Shown: piece by piece, positions 10,065 to 19,535 of the stretch | Layout of the letters: every line of letters starts with the position of its first letter | How positions within the stretch are numbered: the first letter of the stretch is position 1 | Assembly (NCBI GenBank): GCA_938014885.1 | Contig: CALLQI010000017.1 | Span: 62,001-126,000, forward strand | Direction of reading: 5' to 3' | Origin: an uncultured bacterium | GTDB taxonomy: Bacteria; Planctomycetota; UBA8742; UBA2392 | DNA length: 64,000 bases | The notes under the pieces: generated by a model | Told to the model about the DNA's origin: nothing | Databases searched by the model: none | Seen by the model: the letters and a program-made list of their open reading frames with translations, nothing else | Translations under genes and position numbers: made by a program

Positions 10065-11195
10065 TCAGCGCCATGCGAGCTGATAGATGTCGGGCACCGG
10101 GACGAATCTCAGTGCTTCTTTGTCTTCGCTCTTCCAGTCGCGTTCGTAGTAGCCGCCGGAGACGATCTTCCAGACTTCGCCGTCCTGCTTCAGTCGCAGC
10201 TCTATTGCCCCCAATGACTCGTAGCGCTGCTTGATCTTCACCACCTTGAGGCCGTCTTCCCCCTCCGTCACCGACTCGACGACTCTGGGGCCTTGGTCGG
10301 CCTTGCGGGCTTCGGATTCGGCGGCATTGCGCTTGGCGGTTTCCGTGCATGAGTCTATGTAGTCTTGCGTGTGCAGGGCTTTCAGCTCAGAACTCCAGAC
10401 GGCCAGAAACTTTCCGGCCGCACCCAGTTCGAAGTTTTCCTTGGTAGGAGCCAGCCACTCGAACAACGATCTGGCCGCCGATTCCGGCGTGGATTGATCC
10501 AGCTTCGCAACAGGCACCGGTTTGAGCTGCTCAAAGTACAGCAGCGACCACAGGACGGTTTCCGACTTTTCCCAGACATATTCTTCTTCGCCTTCGTCAA
10601 TCGACTCCCAACTTACCTGCCACGCCTGGCGGCTCTGGATGCGCCACTTGCCGTCGTTGCCCTTGCGGACGTGCAGCCGCATCTTCTCTTCGTTGCGTTC
10701 CGTTTCGGGGTCTGCGTCCGGCGTCTTGCGCCGCGTGATGATGCTTTCCTGTGTGCAAGTGACCCACACGTTCTGGTCGTCGATCTTGTCGACAGCGGCA
10801 ATCTTGGATGCTGCACGTCGGTTGCTGTAGGTGTCGTCCTTGCCGGACTTGGCCCGCAACTTCACCAGTGCTTCGAATGCCTCAGCGCTCAGCAGTTGCT
10901 GTTCATGCGGCTTCATGGCCTGATACAGCAGCTTGTTCCAGCGGTCTCTTGCCGCTGCCTCCATATCCTTCACGGCGGCGCGGTCGTCGGCAAGCATGCA
11001 GTACGCGGCGGCCACGCCTTCCGGTGTGCTCTGGTCAACTTTCTCGTGTAGCGCGATGCTGACCTTCATCGCCTCCAGCGTGTCACCGCTGACGACGATC
11101 TCCCAAGGCGACTTGGGCTTATCCTGGGCCTGCGCCATGACGATCAATGCTGCCATGGCAACGCTGGCCAGGATTACGCGAGAAATCGTTCTCAT
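10065..11195 (-). CDS. Secreted protein with two NTF2-like repeats
   Basis: 376 residues with a signal peptide (1-23, ending near AQAQ). Two repeats begin with almost the same phrase, DQSTPEGVAAAY near residue 54 and DQSTPESAARSL near 233, and each leads into a helical then beta segment. This layout resembles NTF2/DUF4878-type lipoprotein domains, but I assign it by appearance only. The gene lies 32 bases downstream of a related secreted protein (11228-12457); their first repeats share the pattern of a Tyr-Cys followed by a Leu-Met-rich helix. They are probably tandem paralogues expressed together. Function unknown. Confidence 0.75.
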   Translation of the reverse strand: MRTISRVILASVAMAALIVMAQAQDKPKSPWEIVVSGDTLEAMKVSIALHEKVDQSTPEGVAAAYCMLADDRAAVKDMEAAARDRWNKLLYQAMKPHEQQLLSAEAFEALVKLRAKSGKDDTYSNRRAASKIAAVDKIDDQNVWVTCTQESIITRRKTPDADPETERNEEKMRLHVRKGNDGKWRIQSRQAWQVSWESIDEGEEEYVWEKSETVLWSLLYFEQLKPVPVAKLDQSTPESAARSLFEWLAPTKENFELGAAGKFLAVWSSELKALHTQDYIDSCTETAKRNAAESEARKADQGPRVVESVTEGEDGLKVVKIKQRYESLGAIELRLKQDGEVWKIVSGGYYERDWKSEDKEALRFVPVPDIYQLAWR

Positions 11196-11227
11196 GGTTC
11201 ACCCAAGTTTCCGGTCGGTCCATCGGC

Positions 11228-12457
11228 TTATCGCAAGTAGTACGGGTTGCGCGCCTTGTCGTACGATAGTCTATCGCGGTCCTTATTAACCCAGCCGCAC
11301 TCGCGCACGAGCCACTTGTCGCCTTCTTTGACGCTGTCCACATACACCCGGCGCTCCGGGGCCTTCGCATCTTCCGGTTCAAACAGCAGCAACACGCGGG
11401 TCGCACCGTTGACTTCGCTGCTGCTTTCGACCTTGCAGGGGGGCGCCGCTGCCCTCGGGAATTCACGGCCCATGCCTTCAACGAGGGCGATGTAATCGGC
11501 CGTCAACAGCGGCCGCAGGTGCGGGTCAAAGGCCAAGGCGAACATCCGCAGTTCCAAACTAAACGATATGTCGTCATGAAGGTTAAGCAGCGACACGGCC
11601 AGCGTCTTGGCCGCATCCTCGGCATTTGCTTGCTCCAGCTCTATCTTCGGCAAGTCCGCTGACGCGCCGGCCGCCGCGGTAGCTGTACGCAGCAGGAATG
11701 CCAGCATTGCAGACTCGTCTCCCCACCGGTCGTCCAGGTAAGACTTCTTCTCAATCGCATGGATGCGCCACACACCGTCGGCCTCGACGCAGCTGAATCG
11801 CATGCGGTCTTCCTGCTCAGGGGCATCGTCAAGACCGGGTGCGTTGCCGTACCCGTTGCCTTGCATCGACCACGACTTGTTCGTTGAAGGTTCGTTGGAC
11901 CACGCACGGTTCGAGTACGCCCGGTTTGAGTACGCTCTGTTCGAAGGCCTGCTGTTTGAGTATCCCCACGAGTTGTTTGCCGCCGGGCGCACCGCCTTCG
12001 GGTCCCGGAACAGTTGACGCGTCTCGATAGTCACCACCCCGCCCTTCTCAGTCTCGCCGACAATCTCGGCAGCACCGCGCCATGTCGTGCGACGCGGCCC
12101 GGCGTCCCACTCACGTTCCTTCAGGACCTCTTTCTGCATCGCCTCCGTCATCAGGCGTGACTCATAGCTGGCCAGAAACTCGGACCGCCACGCCCGAAAC
12201 TCACTCTCGGCCTTGTTCGTGACGGCCGCAGCGGCTGAGCGATTGTCCATCAGGTTGCAGTAGGTCTCTACCACGGCCCGTGCACTGTTTTGGTCTGGCT
12301 TCACGTTGAGATTCACTTCGTAGCGGGGAAGCTTGCCTTCCTCGGCGATGAACTTGAACTCGTACGGGACCGGCTCCTTGGCCATTTGCGCCAGCACGGC
12401 CACCACGAAAATCGCAGAGCTCATCAAAGCCAATGCCCCGAATTGCCTCTTGTTCAT
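11228..12457 (-). CDS. Secreted NTF2-like repeat protein with Ser-Asn-Arg-Ala-Tyr repeats
   Basis: 409 residues. The frame is open to 12571, but ATG 12457 follows GAGGG and starts a signal peptide (MNKRQFGALALMSS...), so I choose it. An N-terminal helical segment (Tyr-Cys-Asn-Leu-Met) parallels the first repeat of the neighbour at 10065. The middle contains a five-copy, 15-base tandem repeat encoding SNRAY-like pentapeptides, followed by a Ser/Asn/Trp-rich linker. The C-terminal part ends in a beta-rich segment (VYVDSVKEGDKWLVRECGW). It is probably a paralogue of the downstream gene that gained a flexible repeat linker. Function unknown. Confidence 0.75.
   Translation of the reverse strand: MNKRQFGALALMSSAIFVVAVLAQMAKEPVPYEFKFIAEEGKLPRYEVNLNVKPDQNSARAVVETYCNLMDNRSAAAAVTNKAESEFRAWRSEFLASYESRLMTEAMQKEVLKEREWDAGPRRTTWRGAAEIVGETEKGGVVTIETRQLFRDPKAVRPAANNSWGYSNSRPSNRAYSNRAYSNRAWSNEPSTNKSWSMQGNGYGNAPGLDDAPEQEDRMRFSCVEADGVWRIHAIEKKSYLDDRWGDESAMLAFLLRTATAAAGASADLPKIELEQANAEDAAKTLAVSLLNLHDDISFSLELRMFALAFDPHLRPLLTADYIALVEGMGREFPRAAAPPCKVESSSEVNGATRVLLLFEPEDAKAPERRVYVDSVKEGDKWLVRECGWVNKDRDRLSYDKARNPYYLR
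11894..11968 (-). repeat. Five-copy 15-bp in-frame tandem repeat
   Basis: Five imperfect 15-base units starting GTT (+ strand), at 11894, 11909, 11924, 11939 and 11954. They encode degenerate SNRAY pentapeptides in the secreted protein. Being in frame and diverged, this is coding low complexity rather than a CRISPR or mobile element. Confidence 0.85.
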
Positions 12458-12658
12458 CACAACCCTCGGGTTCGGCCCACTTGTGTGAAAGCGCACAATG
12501 ATACCTAGCGGCCATCCGGCATGCCTTGCCAATCTTTGGCGACGCGGCTTCCCGCAAGCCAGGCGACGCAATTCAGAACTACAGTAGCCCCGCAGGCTTG
12601 TTCTCAGGCTGGCTCAAGGGTGGTAACCTGATGCGGCAAAGTATGGCTGGAAGGGCAC

Positions 12659-15214
12659 ATGGAAGAGTTTGTCGAAAAGCAGTACGACCAGCGCGAGCGG
12701 TTCCAACAGGACCCCGTAAGCCCCACCGCAAACACCGTTTACCTGCAAGTCAAAAGCGAGCAGGTCAAAGGCCTGCTTGGCAGCAAGTACGCCGTCCCAG
12801 CCGGTTTTGTGGCCATGGTCAAAGACAAGGCCGGCAAGCAGAAGGTCTTGATGCCGGGCGAAGAGGCCGGTGGCGAGTTCACCGCCCACCTTGTGCGCGA
12901 CCGCGACGTGCGTCTGCCTTTCAACCAGCAGATCGCCGGCACCAAAGACGGTTTTGAGGCCGTGGCCAGCTTTGAACTATCGATCACTCCCGACGTGACC
13001 CGCCAGGACGCGATCGAAACCTTCCTTGAGCGCAACGTTGAGGGCCGCCGACACGTTGACTGGCCGTTGATGAAGGCCGAAGTCCAGGGCGAAGTCGCCA
13101 AGGCGGTCAAGGCCATCCTGGCCGATTACAGCGCCGCTGAGCTCAATGACGCCAACATGGAGACGATCCGCGATCGTATCCTGCAACGCTGCGAGGCCGA
13201 ACTCGCTTCGCGCGGCATTGCAGAAGCGTCGATTGAGCTCGAGCGCATCCGCAGCGACGGCTTTGAGAAACACCAGCAGGCCTTGAACGAAGTGCAGCTC
13301 GCGGGAGAAAAGGCCAAAGCCCAGCAGGACGTACAGGCCGCCATGCTGCGCGACCAGATGGGGCAAGAGCTTTCGCGCAACGAACTGGAAAGCTTCCTCG
13401 CAAGCGCCCGCGAAGAAGGCCTGCTGAAAGAACACGAGCGCCAGCGCGCAGGCTTGGAGCGCAAAGCTGAGCTGGACAAGCTCGAGGCCGAGTACCGCAA
13501 GCAGCAGCACAACCTCGAAGCCACCCTGCGCAAGATGGTGATGGAGGACAAGCTGCAGCTCGACACCATGATGCTCGACAAACACGTCGACGTGGTGAAG
13601 AAGCTGAAATCCGAGCTTTCCGACGACCGTGTTGAGGTCTACATCCATCTCATCAAGGACGAAAAGCTAAAGGCTGACCTGCTGCACCGGCTGATGCTGC
13701 GCAGCATGACGCCTGAGCAACTCAGCGCGCTTGCCGCCGTCGAGGCCCAACGCACACGCCAGGCCGAACTCTCGATCAGCAACCCCAAGCTTGAGCCCAT
13801 TCGCGATGAGGCTGGGCCGACCGACACTGACAAAGTGCGCGAATCCGACAGCGTCCGCATTGCCGCGCCCGTGGATTCCACAGTACGCCGCGAAACCCAT
13901 GTCGAAGAGCGCGACGTGGCCGAAGAAGCCTCACTCGCCATGAACGCCGCGCTGGGCTCGGCGCTGACCGAAGCGGTCAAGGAAGCCGAGTACAAGCCTG
14001 ATGAGCTGGTGCGTGACTACAACAAGCAAACCGGCCGCCTGACCATCGAAGCAGTCGAGAAAGCACGCCAGAAGCCGGCCGAAGACGCCGACACCGAAGA
14101 GATCGACGAGAACGCAACCGAAGTCCTGCGCGAACAGGCCGAGAAGCAGCCTCAGAAGACGGGTGAAACCGGCCGTGAGATCGCGGCGCTGGCGCTTGTG
14201 ACTTGCGGCCGCATGGTCTACGCCGTGGACCCGCTGTCGCAGACCAGCCTTGATAACACGGTTGTGGCCATGGACTACCAGGATGGCCACCTTGGCAGCC
14301 TGCGCAGTGTGCGCGTCGGCGGCGAGGCCGACAACCCGCTGATTCTCGCGGGCGCACGCAACGGCGTGTACACGACACTGCTGAAGCATCGCAAGGGCAA
14401 CCGCGAATACCCGATCGGCACGGGTGTGGACGCGCGCACGGGCATCAACGCCGCGGTGGTGTTCAAGGGCTACATTTACGCTACGCACAGCGAGTTCGGC
14501 ATGATGCGCTGGCCCGCGTTGCAGCCCTATAGCTCGGCAATTCAGGTGATGCCTGAACTGATCAGCAAGTACAGCACTACACGCAACCTGCAGATCTTTG
14601 ACAACCGGTTGCTGTTCGCCAACGGGCCCACGGTGATGCTGCTGGAAAGCACCAACGACAATGGCAGCCAATTGCGAGTGGCCGCACGCTACCGCGGCAC
14701 GCGCCACGAAGTGACGGCATTGGCCGCCGATGACAAGTACGTGCTGATCGCTGACACCGCGGGCGACGTGTACGTATGGGACCCTTCGTCCACAGAGCCA
14801 CCGGTGCTTGCATTCTATGCGGGTACCGCGATCAGCGACCTTGCGGCATCAGAGCTGCCGGACGGCCGCCGCTGCCTGATGGTGGCGATCAAGCGCCCCG
14901 TGGTTCCGATGCTGTTCCGCGACGGCAGCAACGCGCTTGAGTTCACGTCGCCGGAGCCAATCCGCGCCTGCGACGTGATGAACGGTGTCGTGGTCGGCCT
15001 CAGCCGTGACCGCATGCGCATTTTCGCGTGGCGCGAGAACCGGCCCGACTGGCCGGCGTGGCAGTTCCAGTTCACGGAGCCGGTGCTGGACATGCGGTTG
15101 GTTGCGCCAGGCATGCTGCCTGCCGATGAATCACACAAGCACACCAGCAACCGGCAGCCGCGCGCCAACAGTCAGGTTCACCACTCAGGCGTGCGCAAAC
15201 CGCCGGGCTACTAG
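12659..15214 (+). CDS. SPFH/Band-7-like, coiled-coil and beta-propeller protein
   Basis: 851 residues with no signal peptide or membrane helix. Start ATG 12659 follows GAAGGGCAC. Residues about 25-200 resemble an SPFH/Band-7 domain: a beta start, then helices ending in the typical LASRGIAEASIELERI phrase. About 200-370 is long charged coiled coil (Glu/Lys/Arg/Gln). About 380-500 is an acidic linker. From about 505 to 820 there are repeated beta-sheet blades with Trp/Asp turns (YVLIADTAGDVYVWDP), which look like a WD40/PQQ-type propeller. SPFH proteins oligomerise on or near membranes; a propeller would provide a binding platform. The domains are called by eye and the combination is unusual. 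Confidence 0.65.
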   Translation: MEEFVEKQYDQRERFQQDPVSPTANTVYLQVKSEQVKGLLGSKYAVPAGFVAMVKDKAGKQKVLMPGEEAGGEFTAHLVRDRDVRLPFNQQIAGTKDGFEAVASFELSITPDVTRQDAIETFLERNVEGRRHVDWPLMKAEVQGEVAKAVKAILADYSAAELNDANMETIRDRILQRCEAELASRGIAEASIELERIRSDGFEKHQQALNEVQLAGEKAKAQQDVQAAMLRDQMGQELSRNELESFLASAREEGLLKEHERQRAGLERKAELDKLEAEYRKQQHNLEATLRKMVMEDKLQLDTMMLDKHVDVVKKLKSELSDDRVEVYIHLIKDEKLKADLLHRLMLRSMTPEQLSALAAVEAQRTRQAELSISNPKLEPIRDEAGPTDTDKVRESDSVRIAAPVDSTVRRETHVEERDVAEEASLAMNAALGSALTEAVKEAEYKPDELVRDYNKQTGRLTIEAVEKARQKPAEDADTEEIDENATEVLREQAEKQPQKTGETGREIAALALVTCGRMVYAVDPLSQTSLDNTVVAMDYQDGHLGSLRSVRVGGEADNPLILAGARNGVYTTLLKHRKGNREYPIGTGVDARTGINAAVVFKGYIYATHSEFGMMRWPALQPYSSAIQVMPELISKYSTTRNLQIFDNRLLFANGPTVMLLESTNDNGSQLRVAARYRGTRHEVTALAADDKYVLIADTAGDVYVWDPSSTEPPVLAFYAGTAISDLAASELPDGRRCLMVAIKRPVVPMLFRDGSNALEFTSPEPIRACDVMNGVVVGLSRDRMRIFAWRENRPDWPAWQFQFTEPVLDMRLVAPGMLPADESHKHTSNRQPRANSQVHHSGVRKPPGY

Positions 15215-15232
15215 CCCTTCATTGGACTGCCT

Positions 15233-15613
15233 ATGGCCGGCATGCACGCCGAGTCCCTTTCCGACGACGAGCTCTGGATTCGCGCGCTGGCTTGCTTTCG
15301 CGCTTGCGATTGGTGGATGGCCCACGAGTGGTTTGAGGAACTCTGGAAGCGCCACTCCAACGGTGAATCAGGGGCGTTGTTTCAGGGCCTGCTGCAAGCA
15401 GCCGTCTGCCTGCATCACTACGGCAATGGTAACTTTGCAGGCGCACGCCAGATGGCCAAGCGCGCATCAGCGCTGCTTAGTGGCCTTCCAGCAGAGGCTC
15501 GCGGGCTGCCTATCGCCCAGTACCGCACGAGATTCGCGTCCTGTGTGGCCCCGCTGTTGCAAAGTAGGGATACACTGAAGCCGCTGGCGCCTGCAAACGT
15601 GCCGCAGCTCTGA
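15233..15613 (+). CDS. DUF309 family protein
   Basis: 126 residues. It carries the DUF309 signature in order: HEWFEELW at residues 31-38, then FQGLLQAAVCLHH at about 50-62, then GNFAGARQMAKRA. This is a small all-helical family of unknown biochemical role, usually about 100-150 residues. It starts 18 bases after the SPFH/propeller gene, without a clear Shine-Dalgarno site, so translation may be coupled. The upstream Met at residue 1 and the Met at residue 4 are both possible starts. Confidence 0.8.
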   Translation: MAGMHAESLSDDELWIRALACFRACDWWMAHEWFEELWKRHSNGESGALFQGLLQAAVCLHHYGNGNFAGARQMAKRASALLSGLPAEARGLPIAQYRTRFASCVAPLLQSRDTLKPLAPANVPQL

Positions 15614-15671
15614 GGTTGGCCTTGCGCGCGTGCGATGTGTAGCATGCCGCGCTTTCCAGCAGGAGTGCGTC

Positions 15672-16481
15672 ATGGCCGAGGTACCGGAACCAACCAGACC
15701 GATCGGCGTAGAGATGAAGCTGCGGCAGCTTGAGCCGCCGCGCAGCGCCGCCTTGTACGACGCCTGGCTGCATCGCATCGAGAACCGGCTGCGCAATGAC
15801 GAAGACCGCAACCTGATCTGTCGCGACGCGCTGGCTGAGCTGTACGGCAACCCGCCAGGCGAGAGCCTGCTGACGGCGCAGTTTGACCCGCGCAACGTGA
15901 CGCTCGAAAGCGAGTACTACGGCGACTGTGACCCTGACAAGTTCGCGCGCGTGAAGCCGCTGCTTTGGCTGTGGTACAGCTACGATCGCTCGCCCGCCGG
16001 CATGAACCTTGACCTGGGTTTCCGCCTGCGACGCCTGCTGGCGAACTTCATTTTCAAGCGCGTGGGAAAGAACTTCAAATGCTTCCCCTACGTCGAGTTT
16101 ACATTCGGCTACAACATGGAAGTCGGCGACAATGTCGTCGTGCACCGCTGGGTTCTACTGGATGATCGCGGTGGCATTGAGCTTGGCGACAAGGCCAGCA
16201 TCAGCGACTTCGTCAACGTCTACAGCCACACCCACGACATCAACCTGCAGCAGTACGTGGACAACCGCAAAACAGTGATCGGCCCGCGTTGCCGGCTGAC
16301 CTATCACTCGACGGTGCTGGCCGGCACGCATATGGGTGAAAACAGCATGCTTGGTGCCCACGGACTGCTCACCCGCAACACCCGCGAACACGCGGTGTAC
16401 GTAGGCATCCCGGCCAAGAAGGTGAAAGAAAAGGACCGCGATCTCGCGCAGCCGGTGAAACACCCGGACCAGCGCATGTAG
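15672..16481 (+). CDS. Left-handed beta-helix acyltransferase (hexapeptide repeats)
   Basis: 269 residues, start ATG 15672 after a good AGGAG. Residues 1-100 are a mixed, mostly helical N-terminal part. From about residue 130 the sequence shows hexapeptide-repeat coils (FTFGYNMEVGDNVVVHRWVLLDD, then IELGDKASISDF, then VIGPRCRLTYHSTVLAGTHMGENSML), ending with VGIPAKKV, the usual end of maltose/galactoside O-acetyltransferase-like enzymes. The catalytic His is probably in the YSHTHD segment. Substrate is unknown; acetyl-, succinyl- or acyl-transfer to a sugar or small molecule are all possible. It converges on the methyltransferase-like gene. Confidence 0.8.
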   Translation: MAEVPEPTRPIGVEMKLRQLEPPRSAALYDAWLHRIENRLRNDEDRNLICRDALAELYGNPPGESLLTAQFDPRNVTLESEYYGDCDPDKFARVKPLLWLWYSYDRSPAGMNLDLGFRLRRLLANFIFKRVGKNFKCFPYVEFTFGYNMEVGDNVVVHRWVLLDDRGGIELGDKASISDFVNVYSHTHDINLQQYVDNRKTVIGPRCRLTYHSTVLAGTHMGENSMLGAHGLLTRNTREHAVYVGIPAKKVKEKDRDLAQPVKHPDQRM

Positions 16482-16520
16482 GCCGCTGCAACTGGAACCG
16501 GCTTCTCGCCGCTGGAAGGG

Positions 16521-17939
16521 CTACTTGCCCCGGTACGCGCGTTGCACGGCCACGTCCAGCGTGGCCAGCAGCTTGGGGTTGTTGCCCGCCACCTTTTGCA
16601 GCTCGCGGCTGATGACGCAGATGTGCTCGTAAAACTCTTTGGCCGCGCGACGCGTCGGCACCGGCAGCAGGCGCAATTGCTCGACGGTGATCTTGCCGTC
16701 GGCGCGAAGTTTGCCGACCTTGAAGCTGTCGCGGTACAGGCGCGCGAAGTATTCACTGTTGAACACGCCTACCAGGTAGTCCGGGTCGTGGCCTTCTGCG
16801 CCAAAACAACCGATCAGGTCGTCACGAAAGAACGCGGGTGGCACATGCCTTGCGGCCACGGGACGCCAGCCATCACGCTTGATCACGATCTGCACCTGCT
16901 TGAACACTTCCGGGGGCGGGATCTTCGCGTAGTGCCCGGTCGCTTTGGGCACACGCCCCCGCAAGAAGCGACGCGGCTTGCGGATGCCGAATGCGATCAC
17001 GTCAGAGGCCTCACGCAGTGGCTGGCTGCCGGCTTCAGGTTTGTCAGTGAACAGCAGATGTTCCGAGTTGCCGGGGTTCACGCCTACATCGCCGAACGCC
17101 GTAGCCGGCAGCATGCCGTGGCGCATGATGCTGCTTTGGTACACCTGTTCGTTTTCGTCCTTGCGCGCCTGCCAGGCAGCGCCGCTGATGTCGCCTTTGC
17201 CCGCTGTCAGCACGAACAGCGCGGGTTCAGTGTCCAGCCCCGGAAGTGCGCCTTGCGGCAGCACCTGTTCCAGCGCGGTCAGGTTGGCCAGGGCGCGGCG
17301 CAGGCCCGCATAATCCGGGTGATCGGCCACCGTGGCCGGCAGCAGTATCCCCGCGCGGCCACCCTGGCGCACCAGCAGTCGGCCAATCAACTCGGCAAAC
17401 GCACCGTGCACAGTAGGGAAACTGGCAAAGCTGCCGTACTTGCGCGCCAGCCATGCGCGCTTGTCGGGGGGCATGTCTTGGGCGGCCTCGCCGCGAAGTT
17501 CTTTGAAGCGCGGGAACGCGACCACGGCCTCGAAGGCCTCGCGGTCGTCGTTCTCCAGCGCGTCGGTGGTGATCAGCTTGAACTTGGGCGCAATGCCAAG
17601 CAGCTTGGCGGCACCGCCTAGCACTCGGTGCGCGCCGTCATTCAGCTCGCGCGCGATCTCCCAGCCCTGCAGTTTATTGGTCAGCAGCGGCTTGACCCAC
17701 AATGGTCGCTGCACCGTTGCCCACTCGAGTGTGGCCAGCAGCAGCGAGCCAAGCCCGCTGCACGGGTCCAGCACGCGAGGGCACTCGTCTTTGGGGAACT
17801 TGCTGAGGGTTTCGTGCACCAACCGCAACGCCAGCGGCCGCGGCGTAAATACGCAACCAAGCGAGTCGCGAAACCGCTGCGGAAGCGCATTGGCGAACTT
17901 GTCGTGCTCAAGCCAGATGGGTGCCAGTGATACAGCCAT
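16521..17939 (-). CDS. N6-adenine DNA methyltransferase-like protein with altered catalytic motif
   Basis: 472 residues. The layout is that of Eco57I/TaqI-type gamma-class adenine methyltransferases. A VFTP motif lies near residue 30. The SAM-binding motif DPCSGLGS is at 58-65. A helix-rich PGG-like segment (VRQGGRAGILLPATV) is at 190-204. The C-terminal half resembles a TaqI-type specificity domain (VFNSEYFARLYRD). At the place of the catalytic NPPY/F motif the protein reads AFPRF (residues 141-145, bases 17505-17519), which lacks the Asn and one Pro. It may therefore be inactive or do something else. No restriction gene is adjacent. No Shine-Dalgarno site is visible before ATG 17939. Confidence 0.7.
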   Translation of the reverse strand: MAVSLAPIWLEHDKFANALPQRFRDSLGCVFTPRPLALRLVHETLSKFPKDECPRVLDPCSGLGSLLLATLEWATVQRPLWVKPLLTNKLQGWEIARELNDGAHRVLGGAAKLLGIAPKFKLITTDALENDDREAFEAVVAFPRFKELRGEAAQDMPPDKRAWLARKYGSFASFPTVHGAFAELIGRLLVRQGGRAGILLPATVADHPDYAGLRRALANLTALEQVLPQGALPGLDTEPALFVLTAGKGDISGAAWQARKDENEQVYQSSIMRHGMLPATAFGDVGVNPGNSEHLLFTDKPEAGSQPLREASDVIAFGIRKPRRFLRGRVPKATGHYAKIPPPEVFKQVQIVIKRDGWRPVAARHVPPAFFRDDLIGCFGAEGHDPDYLVGVFNSEYFARLYRDSFKVGKLRADGKITVEQLRLLPVPTRRAAKEFYEHICVISRELQKVAGNNPKLLATLDVAVQRAYRGK

Positions 17940-17990
17940 GCCAGTACGTTAGTGCGTGATCCGTCTGCACTCAATGCGCCGCGTGATTCC

Positions 17991-18662
17991 CTAGGCGTCA
18001 ATCAGGATCAGCGCGTCGGCGAGTTCGTTCTGGTCGTCACCCTGGCGAGGCAACACAGTGCCCAAGTGCTCGCCCGCTTTCACGATCGTTTCTTCCAGCG
18101 CATCGGTGATGGGCTTGGTGTGCAGTGCCTTCGTGAGGTCCCTGCACAGCGAGTTAAGAATGTTCTGGCCCAGTTTGGCCGTCACCTCGGCATCGGCGAG
18201 GATTACCGCCTGATGCTCCAGCAGGCTGACGTACACCAGAAGCCCGTGCGAGCCCTTGGTGTGATGTATCCGCTGGTCAAAGAACAGTTGCCGCGCCGCA
18301 CGGTCCACTTCGGCGGCGGCCTCGCGGCGCGGCGTGAACAGCAGTGCCAGCCCGCCCAGACGCGAAGCCAGCCCGGCCCCCACCGCAAATCCCACGATGA
18401 CGATCACCAGCACATGCCACCAGTCAATCACGTAGCTCGTGCCCCAAGCGGATTCCTTGGGTGCCTGAAAGAAGAACCAGATCGCCACGAAGGCAGCCAG
18501 GCCCAGCATCAGGCCACAGATATCCTCCCCACGGTCGTAGCGACCGCTGCGGCTTGCCACCACCGGGACAATCTCGGCGCTGGTGCGCCCTTCTGCCTTG
18601 GCGACCGTAGCGGTAATGCGCTTGTGGTCATCGGCGCTGAAGAGTTTGGTTGCGTGTTTCAT
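17991..18662 (-). CDS. TPM-domain membrane protein
   Basis: 223 residues from ATG 18662, which follows AAGG; the frame is open further upstream, but that part overlaps the neighbouring gene and is Ala-rich. The N-terminal ADDHKRITATVAKAEGRTSAEIVPVV is the start of a TPM domain (PF04536), seen in YgcG-type proteins. Two membrane helices occur at about 50-67 and 83-105. The second half continues the TPM fold (HHTKGSHGLLVYVSLLEHQAVILAD). It lies 22 bases after a second TPM gene, a pairing common in Gram-negative bacteria, usually next to lemA, which is not here. The biochemical role is uncertain. Confidence 0.8.
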   Translation of the reverse strand: MKHATKLFSADDHKRITATVAKAEGRTSAEIVPVVASRSGRYDRGEDICGLMLGLAAFVAIWFFFQAPKESAWGTSYVIDWWHVLVIVIVGFAVGAGLASRLGGLALLFTPRREAAAEVDRAARQLFFDQRIHHTKGSHGLLVYVSLLEHQAVILADAEVTAKLGQNILNSLCRDLTKALHTKPITDALEETIVKAGEHLGTVLPRQGDDQNELADALILIDA

Positions 18663-18684
18663 GGTCGCCTTCGCCTGAAGTGCA

Positions 18685-19446
18685 CTACCAGCTTCCGCTG
18701 GCACCGCCGCCGCCTGAGAACCCGCCGCCGAAGCTGCCGCCTCGGAATCCGCCCCCGCGACCACCACGGGTCAGCATATGCAGCAGGAACATGCCGAGTA
18801 CCGAAAACACCACACCCCAGAACACCCAGGCCCAGCCACTGCTGCCGCGGCGGATCAGGCTCACCACGGTGAAGATCATGAGCCCGATGAACGCTGCAAT
18901 CAGCAGTATTGCCTGCCAGCTGATCGGGCGGGTTGGCAACTCCTGGCCCATAGCCATGGCCTGCAGTCCTTCCACTCCTGCCTTGATCCCCTCAGAAAAG
19001 CGGCCGGCTTTGAACTCCGGGATGATCAGGTTGTTCATGATGTCGAGGCAGACCCTGTCGAAGCTCGGGTCCCAGCCGGCACCCAGTTCAATACGCGCCT
19101 TGCGGTCGCCGGTAGAAATCAGGAAGAGGATGCCCTTGTTCCAAGGCTTGCCGTGGATTTCCGGGTGGCCCACGCCCCACTGATTGAAGAGCGCCCCGGC
19201 AAAGGCCTCAATCGACATGCCACCGCCGCCGTAGGCCGCCATTGTGGTAATGGTGACCACGACGATCGGGATCGCCTTTTGTGTCAGCACAGCATCGCAA
19301 GTCGTGCGAATCTGCTCGCGGTCGATGTCCGACAACAGCTCAGCCTTGTCCAGCACGAAGATGCGGTCGCCGGGTGGGTCTAGTTTGATTTGTGCACACA
19401 GCGGCGCAGCAAACATCAGCGCGATCAACAGCAGGAACTTGGTCAT
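18685..19446 (-). CDS. YgcG-type exported TPM-domain protein
   Basis: 253 residues from ATG 19446 after GGAGAG; the longer open frame upstream runs into nifU on the other strand and is discarded. A signal peptide occupies 1-18. A TPM domain (about 25-160) starts with RIFVLDKAELLSD and includes the GILFLISTGDRKARIELGAGW segment typical of YgcG. Two membrane helices follow at about 175-195 and 203-222. The tail is Gly/Phe/Ser-rich (RGGGFRGGSFGGGFSGGGG), also usual for the family. It is transcribed with the second TPM protein downstream. It diverges from nifU across a 150-base region. Confidence 0.85.
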   Translation of the reverse strand: MTKFLLLIALMFAAPLCAQIKLDPPGDRIFVLDKAELLSDIDREQIRTTCDAVLTQKAIPIVVVTITTMAAYGGGGMSIEAFAGALFNQWGVGHPEIHGKPWNKGILFLISTGDRKARIELGAGWDPSFDRVCLDIMNNLIIPEFKAGRFSEGIKAGVEGLQAMAMGQELPTRPISWQAILLIAAFIGLMIFTVVSLIRRGSSGWAWVFWGVVFSVLGMFLLHMLTRGGRGGGFRGGSFGGGFSGGGGASGSW

Positions 19447-19535
19447 CAAGGTCTCTCCACCCGAACGCGGCAAGTGTGACTCGCCTTGCACATGCCCGCC
19501 ATTGCAACATGCCCCGATGTATGGAGCAGGACATT

